From Salibaculum griseiflavum (GTDB lineage: Bacteria > Pseudomonadota > Alphaproteobacteria > Rhodobacterales > Rhodobacteraceae): a stretch of DNA of 50,160 nt. The position numbers were made by a program, and so were the translations under genes. This document shows positions 24,901 to 39,900 of the stretch, piece by piece. A model generated the notes under the pieces. It did no database searches and was not told the origin of the DNA. It saw only the letters and a program-made list of their open reading frames with translations. The stretch is from contig NZ_QETF01000024.1 in the NCBI RefSeq assembly GCF_003129565.1, positions 1-50,160 of the forward strand, read 5' to 3'. Numbering within the stretch: the stretch's first letter is position 1; each line of letters starts with the position of its first letter.

Positions 24901-27900
24901 CAACACCGATCGCATCACCAACGAGGCGGCGGCCAGTTTCACGGTCAATGTGGCAGCTTCAAAGCTTGATGGCGGCAGTGAAAACCCAACAACCAGCGAC
25001 ACCGTTGAGCTGGTTCGGATTGATGGGAGCAGCGAGACGGTGCTGGGCACCGCAAGCTGGGCTGACGGCGATGTGACCATCGCCGCGACTGACAATGCGC
25101 TATCAGCGGGAACCAACACATTGGTTGCTCGTGTCGTGCGCGGTGGCGTTACAGACTCACCCGATTCTCCTGAGCTAGTCGTCACCCTAGACACGGCAGC
25201 ACCCGGGGCGGTTACGCCGACACTCAATACCGACTCGGGTAGTAACAACGCCACTGCCGAGCAGCGCCCGTTGATTGATGTGGCGTTGCCTGGTGGCGCC
25301 GCCGTCGGTGACCGTCTGACGCTGAGTGATGACAGCAACAATGTCGTCGCCAGTGTTGATCTGACTCAAGCGATGGTCACTGCATTAAGCGCGTCGCTGC
25401 GGCCGGACGCAGATCTGGCCGAGGGCAGCTACACCCTGAGCGCGACCCTTGAAGACATTGCCGGCAATGTCAGTGCAGCGGGCAGTGATCTTAGCCTCAC
25501 AGTGGATCTCACCGCGCCTTATGCGCCGCGCATCAGTGGGTTTAGCCCAGACAGCGGCCGTCTGGATAGTGATGGGATTACCAAAGACAACGGCTTTACG
25601 GTAACTGGGACGGCCGAAGCGAACGTTGATATTGAGCTATTTAACGGTGATGCGCTGGTCGGTAGCACCGCGGCCGACGGTAACGGTGACTGGTCGTTCG
25701 ATACCAGTACATTGGGTTCCGCGCTTGCTGACGGTGATTACAGCCTCAAGGCCTACGCAGTCGATGCCGTGGGTAACCGCAGCGACTCCAGCCCATCGCT
25801 CGGCGTTACAGTGGATACCGCAGCACCGGCGCTTGGCATTGCCAAGGTCGGTAATAACGACAACATCAATGCCTCGCTCAAAGAACAGGGCGTGACCTTA
25901 TCGGGTAGCAGCGAGCCGGGCGCGGATCTGCGTGTTCAGCTCTATGACGCCAAGACCGGTGGCAGCGAAGTCCTCGATACAACCTTGAGTGTGAGCAGCA
26001 ACGGCCATTGGTCGTTGTCGCTGAATGAATCCGTGCTCGAGGCATTGGGCGATGACGGGACCAAGCGCATTGAGGTGACTGCAACTGACATCGCTGGCAA
26101 CGCGGTCACAGAAACGCGTGAGATAACCTTGGCAACGGACGCCCCGGCCGCTCCTTCGTTGGCGCTTGATCAGGCGGATGATTCTGGCCGCGCGAACGAT
26201 GATGCAATTACCAATGTCGCTCAACCAACCTTTAGCGGCACGGCCGTAAGTGCAGCGAGCGTGCAAGTGGTTTTGGATGGCGTGGTTATCGCCACCGCCG
26301 ATGTCCTGAACGACAACACCTATAGCTTTACCACGGCGAGCCCGCTCGCGAACGGTGATTACACCCTGTCGGCCTTTGCCGTGGATGGTGCCGGTAACCG
26401 CAGCCCGATGAGCGATGAGGTGACCTTCAGCGTCGATCTGCAGCGGCCATCGCCGACGCAGCTACTAGGTGACGCTCTGGTCAATACCGGTACACCGACG
26501 CTGACCGGCATGACTGAGCCCAACGCTGATGTCGTCATCACCAATGCCGATGACACGATCAATGACACCATTCGGGCGGATGCCGATGGGCAGTTCACCT
26601 GGACGCCGTCGCCAGCACTAGGGGAGGGCGATCATCGCCTCGAAGCGGTTGTTGTGGACATTGCCGGTAACCGCTCGGACCCCTCAGACGAATTTAGTTT
26701 GACGGTTGATACCAGTGCACCGAGTAAGGCCGTCATCGATGGCGTTAGCGCGACGGCTGCGGATTCGCCGGGCACAATTGTCAATCGCCTGGAGCAACAA
26801 GTGCTGCGCGGCAGTGGTGAGCCCGACGCTACGCTCGCGGTCTATCAGGATGGCGTTCAGCTCGGCGAGACGCTAGTCAACCAGTTTGGTCAGTGGAGCT
26901 TTGACATGCGCTATGCGCGCAATGACAACGGCTCCATCGATATCGAGACCGAAACACCGCTTGCTTCCGGCAGCTATAACTTTACAACGCGCCAGACCGA
27001 TGAAGCGGGGAATATCTCAGCGGAATCCAACGCCTTTACGGTAACGGTGGATACCTCGCCACTGGCGGTTTTGACATCGTATGACGGCTCGGGCTCAGCC
27101 CCATCGACGGATGATTATGCCGCCGCGGGTCTTAACGATGTGAGCGCAGGCACAGTCGATAATCTGAATAGTTTCCTTGGGTTATTGCCGACCGACGACA
27201 AAGACTCAGCCGATGAAATTCAGGCCATGGTGGATGCCTATAACAAGCTGTTAGCGACCGCGGCTGGTGAGGCCCCGTCGCCAGCGTTGTCACAAAGTGA
27301 CTTCGACGCGCTCGGGATCAGTGGTGTCGATAACACCAACATTACCGCGGTCGTGGAGGTTATCGAGCTTAGTTCAGATGACGGTTCAGATGTCGCCTCA
27401 CCCAGCGCATTGGGCGCGATGGTTGACTCGGCTGAATCGTTGGCCGCCGGATTCTATCTTCGGGATTACGCCGAAGGCGATGGCATTCGTGTAGCGGACG
27501 ATGGCACTGTAGAGGCGATGGCGGCTCCCACGTTGGATCAGTACCTGCAAATGGGCGTCGCTGGCTTGGATTCCGGGACCGATGCTGAGAACACGCAGTT
27601 GTTGGGGGCAGTGAATAGTGCTCTGCTAACCGCGCCTGTTAATGGCGCCATCGCCAGCGAAAAAGAAACACTTCAGGCGGTTATTGATGAGTACGCCGCC
27701 ATTCTGACGCACTCAACGACCGATGCCACAGGTGGGCCGAGTGCCGATGACTACGCGGTGATCGGGGTGGCGCTTGATGACGCGGTCAAGACCAGCGATG
27801 GCTTTGATCTGTTTGACGAAGCCATTGGCAGCGCCGGTAAAGATGCCATCGATACCGTGCCGAAAATCGAGGCGCTGGCCAGTACCGCGGCCCGGGTCAT

Positions 27901-30900
27901 GGAGACGGTTAATGGCGGCACGGCCGATCCAGCGCTCACGGCAGCGGAGCTGACGGATCTCGGCCTCACGGGCGTGACCGATGACAACGTCAACGCGGTG
28001 GTGGATGCCATTGCGGCGAAGACATTGACCAGCGATGTGGCCAGCCTAAGCAATCTGCAAACGGTCGCTGATGATGGCGATCAGGCCCACACGGATGCAT
28101 TGGCGGTTATTGAGCGTTATGCCGAAGAAGATGGCAGTGATCCGAGTGACGGCAATGCGTTCGTGACGCCTTCAGCCGCTGATTATCGGGCGGCTGGCGT
28201 GGATCTCTCCGCACAGACCGTGCCGCTTGACCCGAGTGATTTCGCAACCGCACTGAATACCGTGCTGGCAGCCGGCAGCGTGGCGGGGGCCGATGTTGAT
28301 ACCACCGCTGAGCTCACCCCGGTGGTCGAGACTTATGCCACGATTTTGACAGCGGCGGATGCGGGGACAGCACTCAGTCTTGATGAAACCGACTATGCGC
28401 TGCTCGGACTGACAGACGTTGCTGCCGATGCCAATGCGGCGACGCTGCTCAGCAACGCGCTGCCCGGCAAAGCCGTGGCCAATGTCGATACCTGGCCGGA
28501 ACTGAAGGCGCTTGCCAGCACCGCCGCGAGCGTTACGGCGACGGCCGATGGTACGCCGGCCAATCCGCCGCTCACCGCGGCAGAGCTCACCGCGCTCGGT
28601 ATTAGCAATGTCACCGATGACAACCTCGACGCGGTGGTCGCCGCGATTGCCGGTGAGACAGATGGCGCGGCGGTCGACGATCTGACCAAGCTGGATACGA
28701 TTACTGCGGCTGTCTCGGGGGCATTTACTACGGCGCTCGGCACGGTCGCGAATTACGCTGGCGATGGCACTGACGCCATTGGTCTGGATAGTGACAATGG
28801 CGATGCTCAGTACCCCGCGCCTGGAGCGAGTGACTATCAGGCCCTTGGCATCGACGTTGCCAGCCCCGCTGATGATGACCTGATCGCTTCCGTCAACACG
28901 GTGCTCGCCTCAGGCCCAGTCATAGGCGCCGACGATGTGGCTGAGCCGGATGTCAGTACGGCGGCAGAGGTGAAAGCCATTTTCACCGCCTATGAGGCGA
29001 TCCGCACGGCTGACGCGACTGACGGCACCATTGCAGCACTGAATCTTGACCAAACGGCCTACGAGGCGCTCGGCCTCGGTGCGGTCATGGATTTCAGTGC
29101 GGATGCCGCTGAGAAGGTTTCGCTGCTCAATACCGTGCTGGATGCCAAATCGGCCACGGTTGCTGACGTGGATGAGTGGGGCAAGCTCAAAGTGCTGGCG
29201 GAAACCGTTAACGGCGTGATCGATACCGCCGCGGGGAAGGATGCTGACCCGGCTCTAACGGACAGTGCCCTCGGTAACCTTGGCCTGACCGGTATTGACT
29301 CTGACAACCTCGATGCCGTGCTCGCAGACATCGCGGCGGCCGGTGTGTCGGGGGTTAGCACAGAAACCGATCTTGATAACGTCGCGAACGCGGCGGTGTC
29401 CGGGTTTAATACAGCGCTCGGCAATATCCAGGCCTACGCGGGCGATAGCACCAACGCCACTGGGGTCGGCAGCACGGCGCCAGCACAGGGTGATTACGAG
29501 GCGCTGGGAATTGACTTTACGAATGTGACCGACGTCAGTGGCTTGGTGACATCCGTTAATACCGTACTGGCCTCTTCGCCCGTCGAGGGTGCTGATGTGG
29601 CAACGGCCGCGGAAGTGAAGATCATCGTCGAAGCCTACGACGCGATCCGCATGGCTGATGCCACTGATTCGAATATTACAGCGCTTAACCTCAATCAATC
29701 CGCTTACCAAGCGCTTGGCCTTGGCACAGCGGTGGACTTCACGGCGGGCGGTGCCGATAAGGTCGCACTGCTGAATTCCGTGCTTGATGCCAAGTCGGCA
29801 ACGGTTGCTGACGTTGACGCGTGGGACGATCTCAACGGTTTGGCACAGACCATTGATGGCGTTATCGAGACGGCAGCGGGGCGCACCCCTGATCCCGCCC
29901 TAACCGCTGATAACCTCAACGATTTGGGTGTCACGGGAGTGACCGCGGACAACCTCGATGCCGTCGTGGCGGCGTTGGCGGCTGAAGACACTCAGGATCT
30001 GAATTCATTGGATGAGCTGGCCGTCGTCACCGATGCAGCCGTTCAGGCGCACAGCGATGCGGTTACACGCATCGGTAGCTACGCCGATGCGCCGGTGGGT
30101 AGCGCGCCAAGCGTCAGCGACTATAGCGACGCCGGTGTGACGCTTACGCCACCCGCTGGCTCATCGCTGACCGATGCGGAGTTCGCTGACGGCTTTGCCA
30201 CGCTCTTGGCAGGTAGCGAGATCAGCAGCGCTGACGTCGATAGCGCCGATGACATTCAGACTCTGGCCGACGATTATGCCGCGATTCTCGAGGCGGCTGA
30301 GAATGACGCCGCCGCCTCGCTAACGAAGGATGAGTACGCGGCGCTGGGGCTGACAGGACTAAGCGATGATGAAGCGTCGCTGCTCAATGAGGCGATGGCC
30401 AACCAGAGCGCCGATCCCGCGCCGACACTTGCGGACCTTGAAGCACTGGCCGATACCGTCTCACGAGTCATGGACACGGCTGGTAACGGCTCGGCGGATC
30501 CAGCGCTCACCGCGGCTGAGCTGACGGCGCTCGGTCTGAGTAGTGTCACTGACGATAATCTGAATGCTGTCGTTGAGGCGATTGCTGATGAAACATCGAC
30601 CAGTGATCTTGCCACGTTAACCGATTTGCAGGATGCCGTTAATGCCGGTGACACGGCTTACACCTCTGCGCTCGCTAAAATAGAGACCTACGCCGAGAAC
30701 GATGGCGACGCAACCGCGCCAACAGCCACGGACTATTCGACTGCGGGCGTCGATTTGACCGGTTCGCCTTTGACAGAAACACAGATGGCTGCTGCCGTCA
30801 CTGGGGTGCTGGCTGATGCCGATGTCGCAGGCGCTGAAGTCAATGAAACGGCAGAAGTGCAGGCCGTGGTCGATACCTACAGCGACATACTCAACGCGGC

Positions 30901-33900
30901 AAATGACCCGAACGGCACGCTCGCGTTAGATGACACTGACTATGCAAAGTTAGGCATCGATGGCTTAAGTGCAGATTCGGCAAGCCTGCTCAGCGATGTG
31001 CTGCCTGGTAAATCAGTGAGCGATCTCGACTCAGCCGCTGAGCTCGATGCGCTAGCCAGCACCGTGAGTCGCGTTGAAGATACCGCGAATGGAACTGCGG
31101 CTGATCCAGCGTTGACGGCCGATGAATTATCAGCGCTTGGCATAACCGGTGTTACCAGCAACAACCTCAATGCGGTGCTCGATTCGATTGACGGCACCAG
31201 CCCAATGGCGAGCTTGGCGGACCTGCAAGGTGCTGTTGATACCGGCATCGGTAACTACATTGCCGCGTTCGGTGACATCGTAGATTACGCGGATGGAGAA
31301 GCTGGCTCGGTTGCACCCACTGCAGACAATCTTGATCTGGTTGGCGTGGCTGATCCTGATGGCGCGGACACCTTATCTGACCCACTGCTAAGTGCGGTGC
31401 AAAATGCGATTGCCGGTCTTGACGGCGCCGACGTCAATAACACCGAGAAGCTGCAGGCCATCGTTGATAGCTACGATATCATCCTCGATTGGGCGGAAAC
31501 GGATGGTGTTAGCACTGAACCTGCTCAGGCGAATTATCTGGCCGTAGGAGTCGACTTGGGGGCCGTCGAAGGTAACCCCAATGGGCTTTCTCTGCTCAAC
31601 GATATTCTGGCGCAAACTGCGAATAAGGCCGTCGATGTCGACACCGTTGCAGAGCTTCAGGCCTTGACTGATGTTGTCGATAAGCTCATGCGGCAGGCTG
31701 CTGGAGAAACGCTTAGTTCGCCACTTACTGCTTCAGATTTTACAGCCATCGGTATTGCTGACGTCGGTGACGGTACCGGTAATACCGCGGATATAGACGA
31801 TGTGCTGGATGCTTTGGCCGCCTCACAAGACAGCGGTCTTGAAATCAACACCCTGGATAAGCTGCAGGCGTTTACCTCAATCCCCAGCTTGACGATCGCC
31901 ACGGTTTCTGGCGATGACGTCATCAATAGTCTCGAAGCGAATCAGCCCATCGTGCTGTCGGGTTCGGTGACCAATGTGGCCGACGGCACGGAAGTGACAA
32001 TCAATCTGACCGGCCCTGGCAGCACAAACACGACGAAAACCGCGCTGGTCCAAAATGGCCAGTGGAGCTCGAGTCTGGATGCCTCCAAGCTGAATGACGG
32101 CAATTACACGCTCAAAACCAGCGTTGAGAAGTTTAATAATGTCTCCTACGACACAAACAAAACCATCGAAGTCGATAAAACCGCACCGACGGTTACGATC
32201 AATACCATCTCTGGTTCTGGCAACACCTTCGATGCTAGCGAGCGATTCACTGAAATCCGCAATGATGCCGGCGCACTAACCAGTGGTGAAACAGCAACGG
32301 TAGACACATTAACAACCTCTAACCCGCGTCCGATCATCAATGGTTTTGCAGGAGTCAATGAGACAACAGCGCTGCAGAGCGGCGATGGGCTGAAAGTCGA
32401 AATACTCGACAGCAGCAACGAATCTGTCCACGCGGCGACGCTAGATGATATCGACAATCCTGTTTCCGGCTTTAGTTATAACGACCAGGATAAGTCATGG
32501 ACCCTTGATCTCGCGCTGAATGGTGCGCTTGATCTTGGCCAGGGTGACTACACCGTTAAAGTGACCACAACGGTGGAAACGACTACTGGCGAAGCCGGCA
32601 ATGAAACCTCAACGTCGACAGATACAGAGAAATCATTCTCGAATGTGATTTCCATTGAGTCGTTCGAAACCGTAGCAAACTCGCCCGAACTTAAAGGGAC
32701 GACTGATTCAGATACCGATCGGGTAGAAGTCGTTTTCAATGGCAAGCGATACAACATTGATCTGAGCGATGACGACAGCGGTGACTGGGCCCTGACGTTG
32801 TCCAATACTGAAGCGGCTGCTCTGCAGCATGGTGAGACCTATATCGCTGAGGTGGTTGCGTTCGATGAGGCCGGTAACCGCTCTTCTTCAGACACACAGA
32901 CGTTAGTTGTCGATATTGCACCGCCAGGCACGCCAACAGTCGACGCGAAGTTAACCAACGATCCAAAACCAACGTTAACGGGCAGCGCAGCAAAGATTGA
33001 CGGTACCGACGCCGTGGCTTTGGATCTATCAACTGATCAGTTGGAAGTGGCGGTTGGTGGCAAGACCTACAGCCTTGGTAATGGCGACACCGGCGATACC
33101 GAATTGTCTTACAACAGTGACAAAACCTGGGAACTGGATCTCTCGGGCATTTCTAACGACTTAGTCGATGGCACCTACGATGTCTCCGTTTCAGTGACGG
33201 CTGGTAACGTCATGATGACTGACGTCTCCAGTAACGAGTTGACGATTGATAACACGCCGCCAGCGCTTGGCACCGTCACGATGACGCCTGATCTTTCTGG
33301 TACCGCGGCGACCAACCAGCAAACAACGACCTTTAACGGCTCAGGAGCAGAATCTGGTGCGGTGATTAAGATTGAGCTCGATGGAACGGATATCACCGAC
33401 GAGTTCGACGAAATCGTTGTGGCTAACGATAACTCCTGGAAAATCACCGACATGCCATTTGCGGATGGCGCGCATTCAATCGCTTTCACTGCAGTTGATG
33501 CGGCGGGTAACGTCAGTGCGGCGGAAACCTTCGACTTTACTGTTGATACCACGGCTCCTGCGGCCCCTGCGTTGAGCGCCGATATTATTGTCGATAAGCG
33601 TGATGGTAGTACCCCAACGCTGACTTACACCTCTGGCAGCACACCAACCACAGGAGACAACACCCCGACCATCAGCGGTTCGGCCGAAGCGGATTCCACG
33701 GTCACGATTTTTTCCGGAACGACGGCGATTGCGACTGCCAACGCTGATAGCAGTGGCAACTGGACCTACACCTTTACTGACCCGCTGGCTGAGAGCGAAC
33801 ACACCTTCAAGATCACTGCCACTGATGAAGCCGGCAACGTTAGTGACTTCAGCAATGAGATCAAACTAGAGGTCAATCGCAAGGCCGAGGCGTTGGATAT

Positions 33901-36900
33901 TCTCAATACCTACGCCAATGCCAACTTCGAGGGTGAGACGGCCTCGATTGCTCCGAATGAAGAGGATTACGCCATCCTCGGAGTTACCGGTGTCACCGCC
34001 GATAACATTGCTGCCGTTAATGATTCCATCGAAGCAGATTTCACAGCCGAGTTGACCAATATCTCGGCAACGGAAGAGACAAATGGATATCTCACGTTTA
34101 CCGCCAATATTGGCACTGGAAGTATCGAGTTCACGAATCTAATCAAGGCGGATACTGCTTATGCGGGTATAACCGGTGTTAGTGATCTAGCTTCGCTTAA
34201 CACCCTGACAGACGACGAGTTACTCGGCTTTTTGATGGCGAACGATTCGCTTGCCACAACCAGCCAGATTCAGGATGGCCGTCAAGAAATCACTACAGCG
34301 ACAAATAACGTTTACGATCTCTCTGGGGTTTCTGAAAAATCTGGTTACCTCAATCTCGACTCGAGTGAGCTGCCAGCATCGGGTAACACCCTCACCATCA
34401 AACTGGCCGAGTTTGATGACGCTGCCGGCAATAAGAGCGACGTTGATAACGCCTCAAACGGCAGCAAGTCGGATCAGCTCGTCGTGCTGCCCGATCTCTC
34501 TGCATTAGAGGGCACGCTCGTCATTGAAAATATGACGCTTTCCTCTGGTCCGTCCCTGATTAACGACGTACTCGATTTGAGCGCGACTAAAACGCTGGAT
34601 CGCGCCGCGTTGCAGGCTTTTGTCGATACAGAGCTCGCCCGCGAGTCGGTGGAGGCCATTCGTCAGTACGCCGGCGATACAGTCGATGACGCTGACGGTG
34701 CTCCGCCGGCCGTTGCGGTCTATGAAAAGGCCGATATAACGCTTGATCCGCCACTGGGTATCACATCAACTGAGCTGGTTGATGCCGTTAATACGGCACT
34801 CGCCTCAGGCCCAATCACCGAGAACAGTCTTGCCGATGCCACTGGCATTCAGGCCGTTGTAAATGCCTACAAGACAATTCTGGATAAGAGTCGTGATAGC
34901 ACCGCGGCACCTGGCCTTGATGCAGATGCCTATCAGGCACTTGGCCTGAGTGATGCATTAGGCCTTCTCAATAATTCGACTCGCGATTCCGAAGATAACG
35001 ATCGTGCTGCGCTGTTTGATGACGCACTCAAAGCGCGCGCGCTCACTGATGTCGATCAGTGGGTTGAGCTCGAGGCGCTCGCCAACGTTGTTGGTCGGGT
35101 TATGGACACCGTCGATGATAACGTCACTAACCCGATCCCGGCACTCAACATTGAGGATATGAAAGCCCTGGGCCGGACGGGGGTAACGTCTGACAATATC
35201 AATGCTGTGGTTGATGAGATCGCCGCGCAAACCGGCACAGCGGCTGTTACGTCGCTGACTGACTTACAGAACGTCGTCGATGCAGGTGATCAGGCGCATC
35301 TCGACGCATTAGCCATCATTGATCGTTATGCCGAGTCCGATGGTAGTGACCCAAATGACGAAAATGCCTTCGTTACGCCGGCAGCCAGCCATTATCGGGC
35401 GGCAGGGGTAGATCTGGCTGAGCAAACCGAACCGCTCGGTACGAGTGATTTTGCAACGGCACTCAATACGGTGCTTGCAGCTACTAGCGTAGCGGGCGCT
35501 GAAGTCAATGAAACGGCAGAAATGCAGGCCGTGGTCGACACCTACAGCGGCATACTCAACGCGGCAAATGATCCGAACGGCACGCTCGCGTTAGATGAGA
35601 CCGACTATGCCTTGCTGGGCCTGACATTGGATGCCAATGCCGCGGCGCTCCTCAGTGACCTGCTGCCCGATAAAACGAAGTTAGAGATCGATACATGGAG
35701 CGAGCTCGATGCGCTCGCCAAGCAGGCCCAGCGGGTCGTGGATACGGCGGCCAACAATAACCCTTCGACTGCACTCAATCGCAGTCATTTAGAGAACCTG
35801 ATTGGCACAGCAACCGGCCTGGATGCCGATAACGAGGCCGCGGTATTGGCAGCCATTGAGGCCAGTGATGCCGCTACCGTGAACAGTCAGACTGGGCTCG
35901 AGAGTGTTGTCACAAGCGCTGTGGCGGCATACAACAATGGGCTCTCGGTGGTGCAAGCCTATGCCGATGCCGATGGCAATAGCACTGTGCCACGCGCAAG
36001 CGATTACGAGCGTCTTGGTCTAAATGCACTCGCGGGTGACCCACAGCTTATTAGCTCGCTCAATTCAGCCCTTGCCTCGACGCAGCTGGCCGGCAGTGAT
36101 GTTGATGCCGCCTCTAAGGTAACCGATGTCAGTAATGTTTATTCGCAGATCCGCACGGCGGCGGGTGGCAATGGAACGCTTGATATATCGCCGGCCGAAT
36201 ACCAAAAGCTCGGCATTACTGGCTTAGATAACGATAGCGCTGATCTGCTCGATGATGTGCTCGAGAGTAAACCACTGGCCGAGGTGGATGAATGGAGTGA
36301 GATTGCTGCGCTTGCCGATACAGCCGCGCGGGTCATCGGGACTGCAAATGGCACGCCTGCTAATCCTGCGCTGACAGCCATCGAGCTCAATGCCCTGGGT
36401 CTCACCGATGATCCGGTTACCGTCGATGAACCGGTCACCAACGATAATCTGGCCGCGGTCACCGCCGCTCTGGCAAACGCCAATGTTGCGAGCGTCGATT
36501 CATTGAGTGAATTAGATACGTTGATCACCAACACGGTGAGCGACTTTAATGCCGCCCGCGCGGCGGTTACGAATTACGCTGGCGACAGCACCGACGCCAT
36601 TGGCCTAAATAGTGCCAACGGTAATGCACAGTACCCTGCGCCCACTGGTACGCAGTACCAAGATCTGGGCGTTGATCTGGCGAGCTATGCCAACAGCAGC
36701 GATCTAGTCGACTCGGTGAATACGGTGCTCGCCTCAGGCCCAGTTATAGGCGCCGACGATGTGGCTGAGCCGGATGTCAGTACGGCGGCGGAGGTAAAAG
36801 CGCTCTTTGCCGCCTACGACAAGATCCGCACGGCTGATGCCACGGATACAAATATTCCAGCGCTTAACCTCAATCAATCCGATTACGAAGCGCTCGGGCT

Positions 36901-39900
36901 TGGTGGCGTGGTGGACTTCACCGCCAATGCGACCGAAAAGCTTGCGCTGCTGAATGGTGTCCTGGATGAGCGCTCGGGCGTCAATACGACGAACGTCGCT
37001 TCGTGGAGTGATCTCGAGGGAATGGCTGGCACGGTTGATGAGCTGATTGCGAGTGCGGCGTCGGGTGCGAGCAGCACGACGCTTAGTGTTTCTGATTTGG
37101 ATACGCTTGGCTTCAGTAACGTCGATACAGACAATCTAGATGCGGTGCTACAAGCGATTGCTGATAGTAATCCTGCCGATCTGCAGGCGTTCTCTGATGG
37201 CGATAGCGACGATACGAATGACTTAACGTCTGTGGTCAATACTGCAATCAGCGACTTCAATGCCGCCCGCGCGGCGGTTACGAATTACGCTGGCGACAGC
37301 ACCGACGCCATTGGCCTAGATAGTGCCAACGGTGATGCACAGTACCCTGCGCCCACTGATGCGCAGTACGAGGATCTGGGTGTTGATCTGGCGAGCTATG
37401 CCAACAGCAGCGATCTAGTCGACTCGGTGAACACCGTACTTGCATCCAGCCCGGTCGTAGGTGCCGACGATGTGGCTGAGCCGGATGTCAGTACGGCGGC
37501 GGAAGTCAAAGCGCTCTTTGCCGCCTACGATAAGATCCGCACGGCTGATGCTACGGATACAAATATTACAGCGCTTAACCTCAATCAATCAGATTACGAA
37601 GCGCTCGGCCTTGGTGGCGTGGTGGATTTCACCACTGATGCCACCGAGAGGCTCTCGCTGCTCAACAGCGTGCTGGATGCGAAGTCCGCCGATGTGGGTG
37701 AGGTCGATGAATGGGCTGACCTTGAAGCGGTGGCTGAGGTTGTCGGTCGGGTGATGGATGCTGCCGACGGTGGCACCGCGAGCCCGGCGTTAAGCGTCGC
37801 CGATCTGGAGAAACTGGGTCTGACGGGCGTCACTGACGACAACCTGAATGCGGTGACTGCAGAAATCACCGGATTAGCGACCACCGCCGTTGACACGTTC
37901 ACCGAACTGCAACAGGCAGTTACTGACGGCAACACTGATTACACCAACGCCCTTCAAGTCATCGAGGACTATGCCGAGAGTGATGGTGATGGCACTGCCT
38001 CTGCTCCCACAGCTAGTGATTTTGACCTCGCTGGCGTCGCAGTCGTCAGCCCAGCTGGAGTAAGCGATGGTGAACTCATCGATGCGGTCAACACCGCGCT
38101 GGCCGCAGCGCCAATGGCTGGCGAAAACGCTGACACCACCGCCGAAGTGCAGGCGATTGTCGATGATTACGCGAGCGTCCTCGGTGCTGCGTCTGCTGAC
38201 CCCGGCAGCCTCAATCTCAGTGATTCCGATTACGCCACCTTGGGCATAACCGGGGTGGATGCCGATGGCGCGGTGCTTCTCAATAGTGTCCTGCCTGGCA
38301 AAATGGTGGGTGAGGTTGATACAACAGCCGCGCTGCAAGCACTGGCAGACCAGGCGCAGGCGGTGGTGGCGCTGGCGGCAGATGCAGACTCCGCTCCTGA
38401 CGTCTCCAAAGCCGATCTTGAGGCCCTGGGCGTTACCGGCATCACCAGCGACAACCTCGCCGCCATACTCAGCGCCATCGCTGAGAGCGATAGCAGCAGC
38501 GTGAACACGCAGTCTAGTTTGCAGAGTGTGGTGGATGCCGCGGTCGCGGATTTCGATGCGGCGCTGGCGAAGATCGAAGCCTACGCTGGTGATGCGACCA
38601 AGCCTGCCCCTGACGCCGATGATTACCAAGCCATCGGCATGGACCTGAAGGGCTTTGATGCCGAGCAAATGGCCACAGCCGTGACCTCGGTGCTTGCCAC
38701 CGATGGCGTTGTCGGTACCGATGCCGATACTGCCGCGGATGTCCAGGCTATTGCCGATGCCTACGCCAAAGTCTTCACCGCCGCGGACGATACCTTTAAC
38801 TTCAATGCGGGCGATGTGGATAATGCGCTGCTCGCCACGCTGGGCTTTGCCAATCTCTCTGACGAGCGCCCCGACTTCCTGCAGTCGTCACTCGACCTGC
38901 TCGATAACGCGGATGTGGCGACCTATGACGATCTAGCCGGTGTGATCGCACTCATCGACGATGTCTTTGCCGTCGCTGAACAGGGTGCTGATGCTGATCA
39001 TGACCTTGACCCGGCGGCCTTCGCGACACTCGGCATCCGCAATGTGACCGACGACAACGTCGATGAGCTGATCGAGAAAATCGGCACAACCTTTGATGAC
39101 TCTGCGACCGACACCAAGCCCGCCCCGACAATGGCTGGTGTGCAGAGTGTGCTCAACGGCATCGCCGCGCTGAACGAAGGCCGTCAGGCGCTGGTCGATG
39201 CAGCCTTGGGGCAGGATGGCTCGGAGACGGCCACACCGGTTCGTGACGGCAACTTCCTCAACGCCGGCATTTCGGGCATTTCAGCCTATGACGCCGGGGT
39301 CTTAAATGCGGTCTTCGCCAAACAGGCAAGCGAGAGTAAAGACAGCTTCAAAGACGTCGAGGCGCTGACCGATGCGTATCTCGACGCTCGCGGCAAACTC
39401 GAGGCGTTGGCCAACACGACCGCTGGCAGCGTACCGCTAACCGAGGCGGATTTTGTCGACCTGGCGATGGGTCAGCTCAATGATTCAGTTGCCGTTGACT
39501 TAGCAAATGACCTTCTCGATACCATGGACTATCAGGCGGCAGTCAAGACTCACGCCGATCAGCAAACAATCGCTGACTTAGTCGTTGGTTTGCGCGAACT
39601 AGCGGGTGATGGTGACCCTGACTTGGTCACACTCGACGCCCTCGAACATGTCGGCATCACAGGCCTTGATGCCTCGCTGATGCCTGCCTTCCTGTATTTG
39701 GTTGAGCAGACACCGGATGACGCCTCTGCCGTTGATAGCCGCGCGGATATTGAGGCGCTCGTTAACCAAGCGCAACAGCTGCAGAGTGATCGATTGGCGC
39801 AGATTCGGGATTACGCCGATAGCCCAACGGATAACCCCGCCCCGACAACGAGCACTTATGATTTGGCGGGGCTCTCAGGGGTGAGTGCGGATAACTTATC

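Noticed and set aside
37874-38668. Antisense open frame of 264 codons in the helical array
   Set aside because: It is the mirror of Ala/Asp-rich repeat codons; the predicted protein shows no family features and lies entirely within the real gene.
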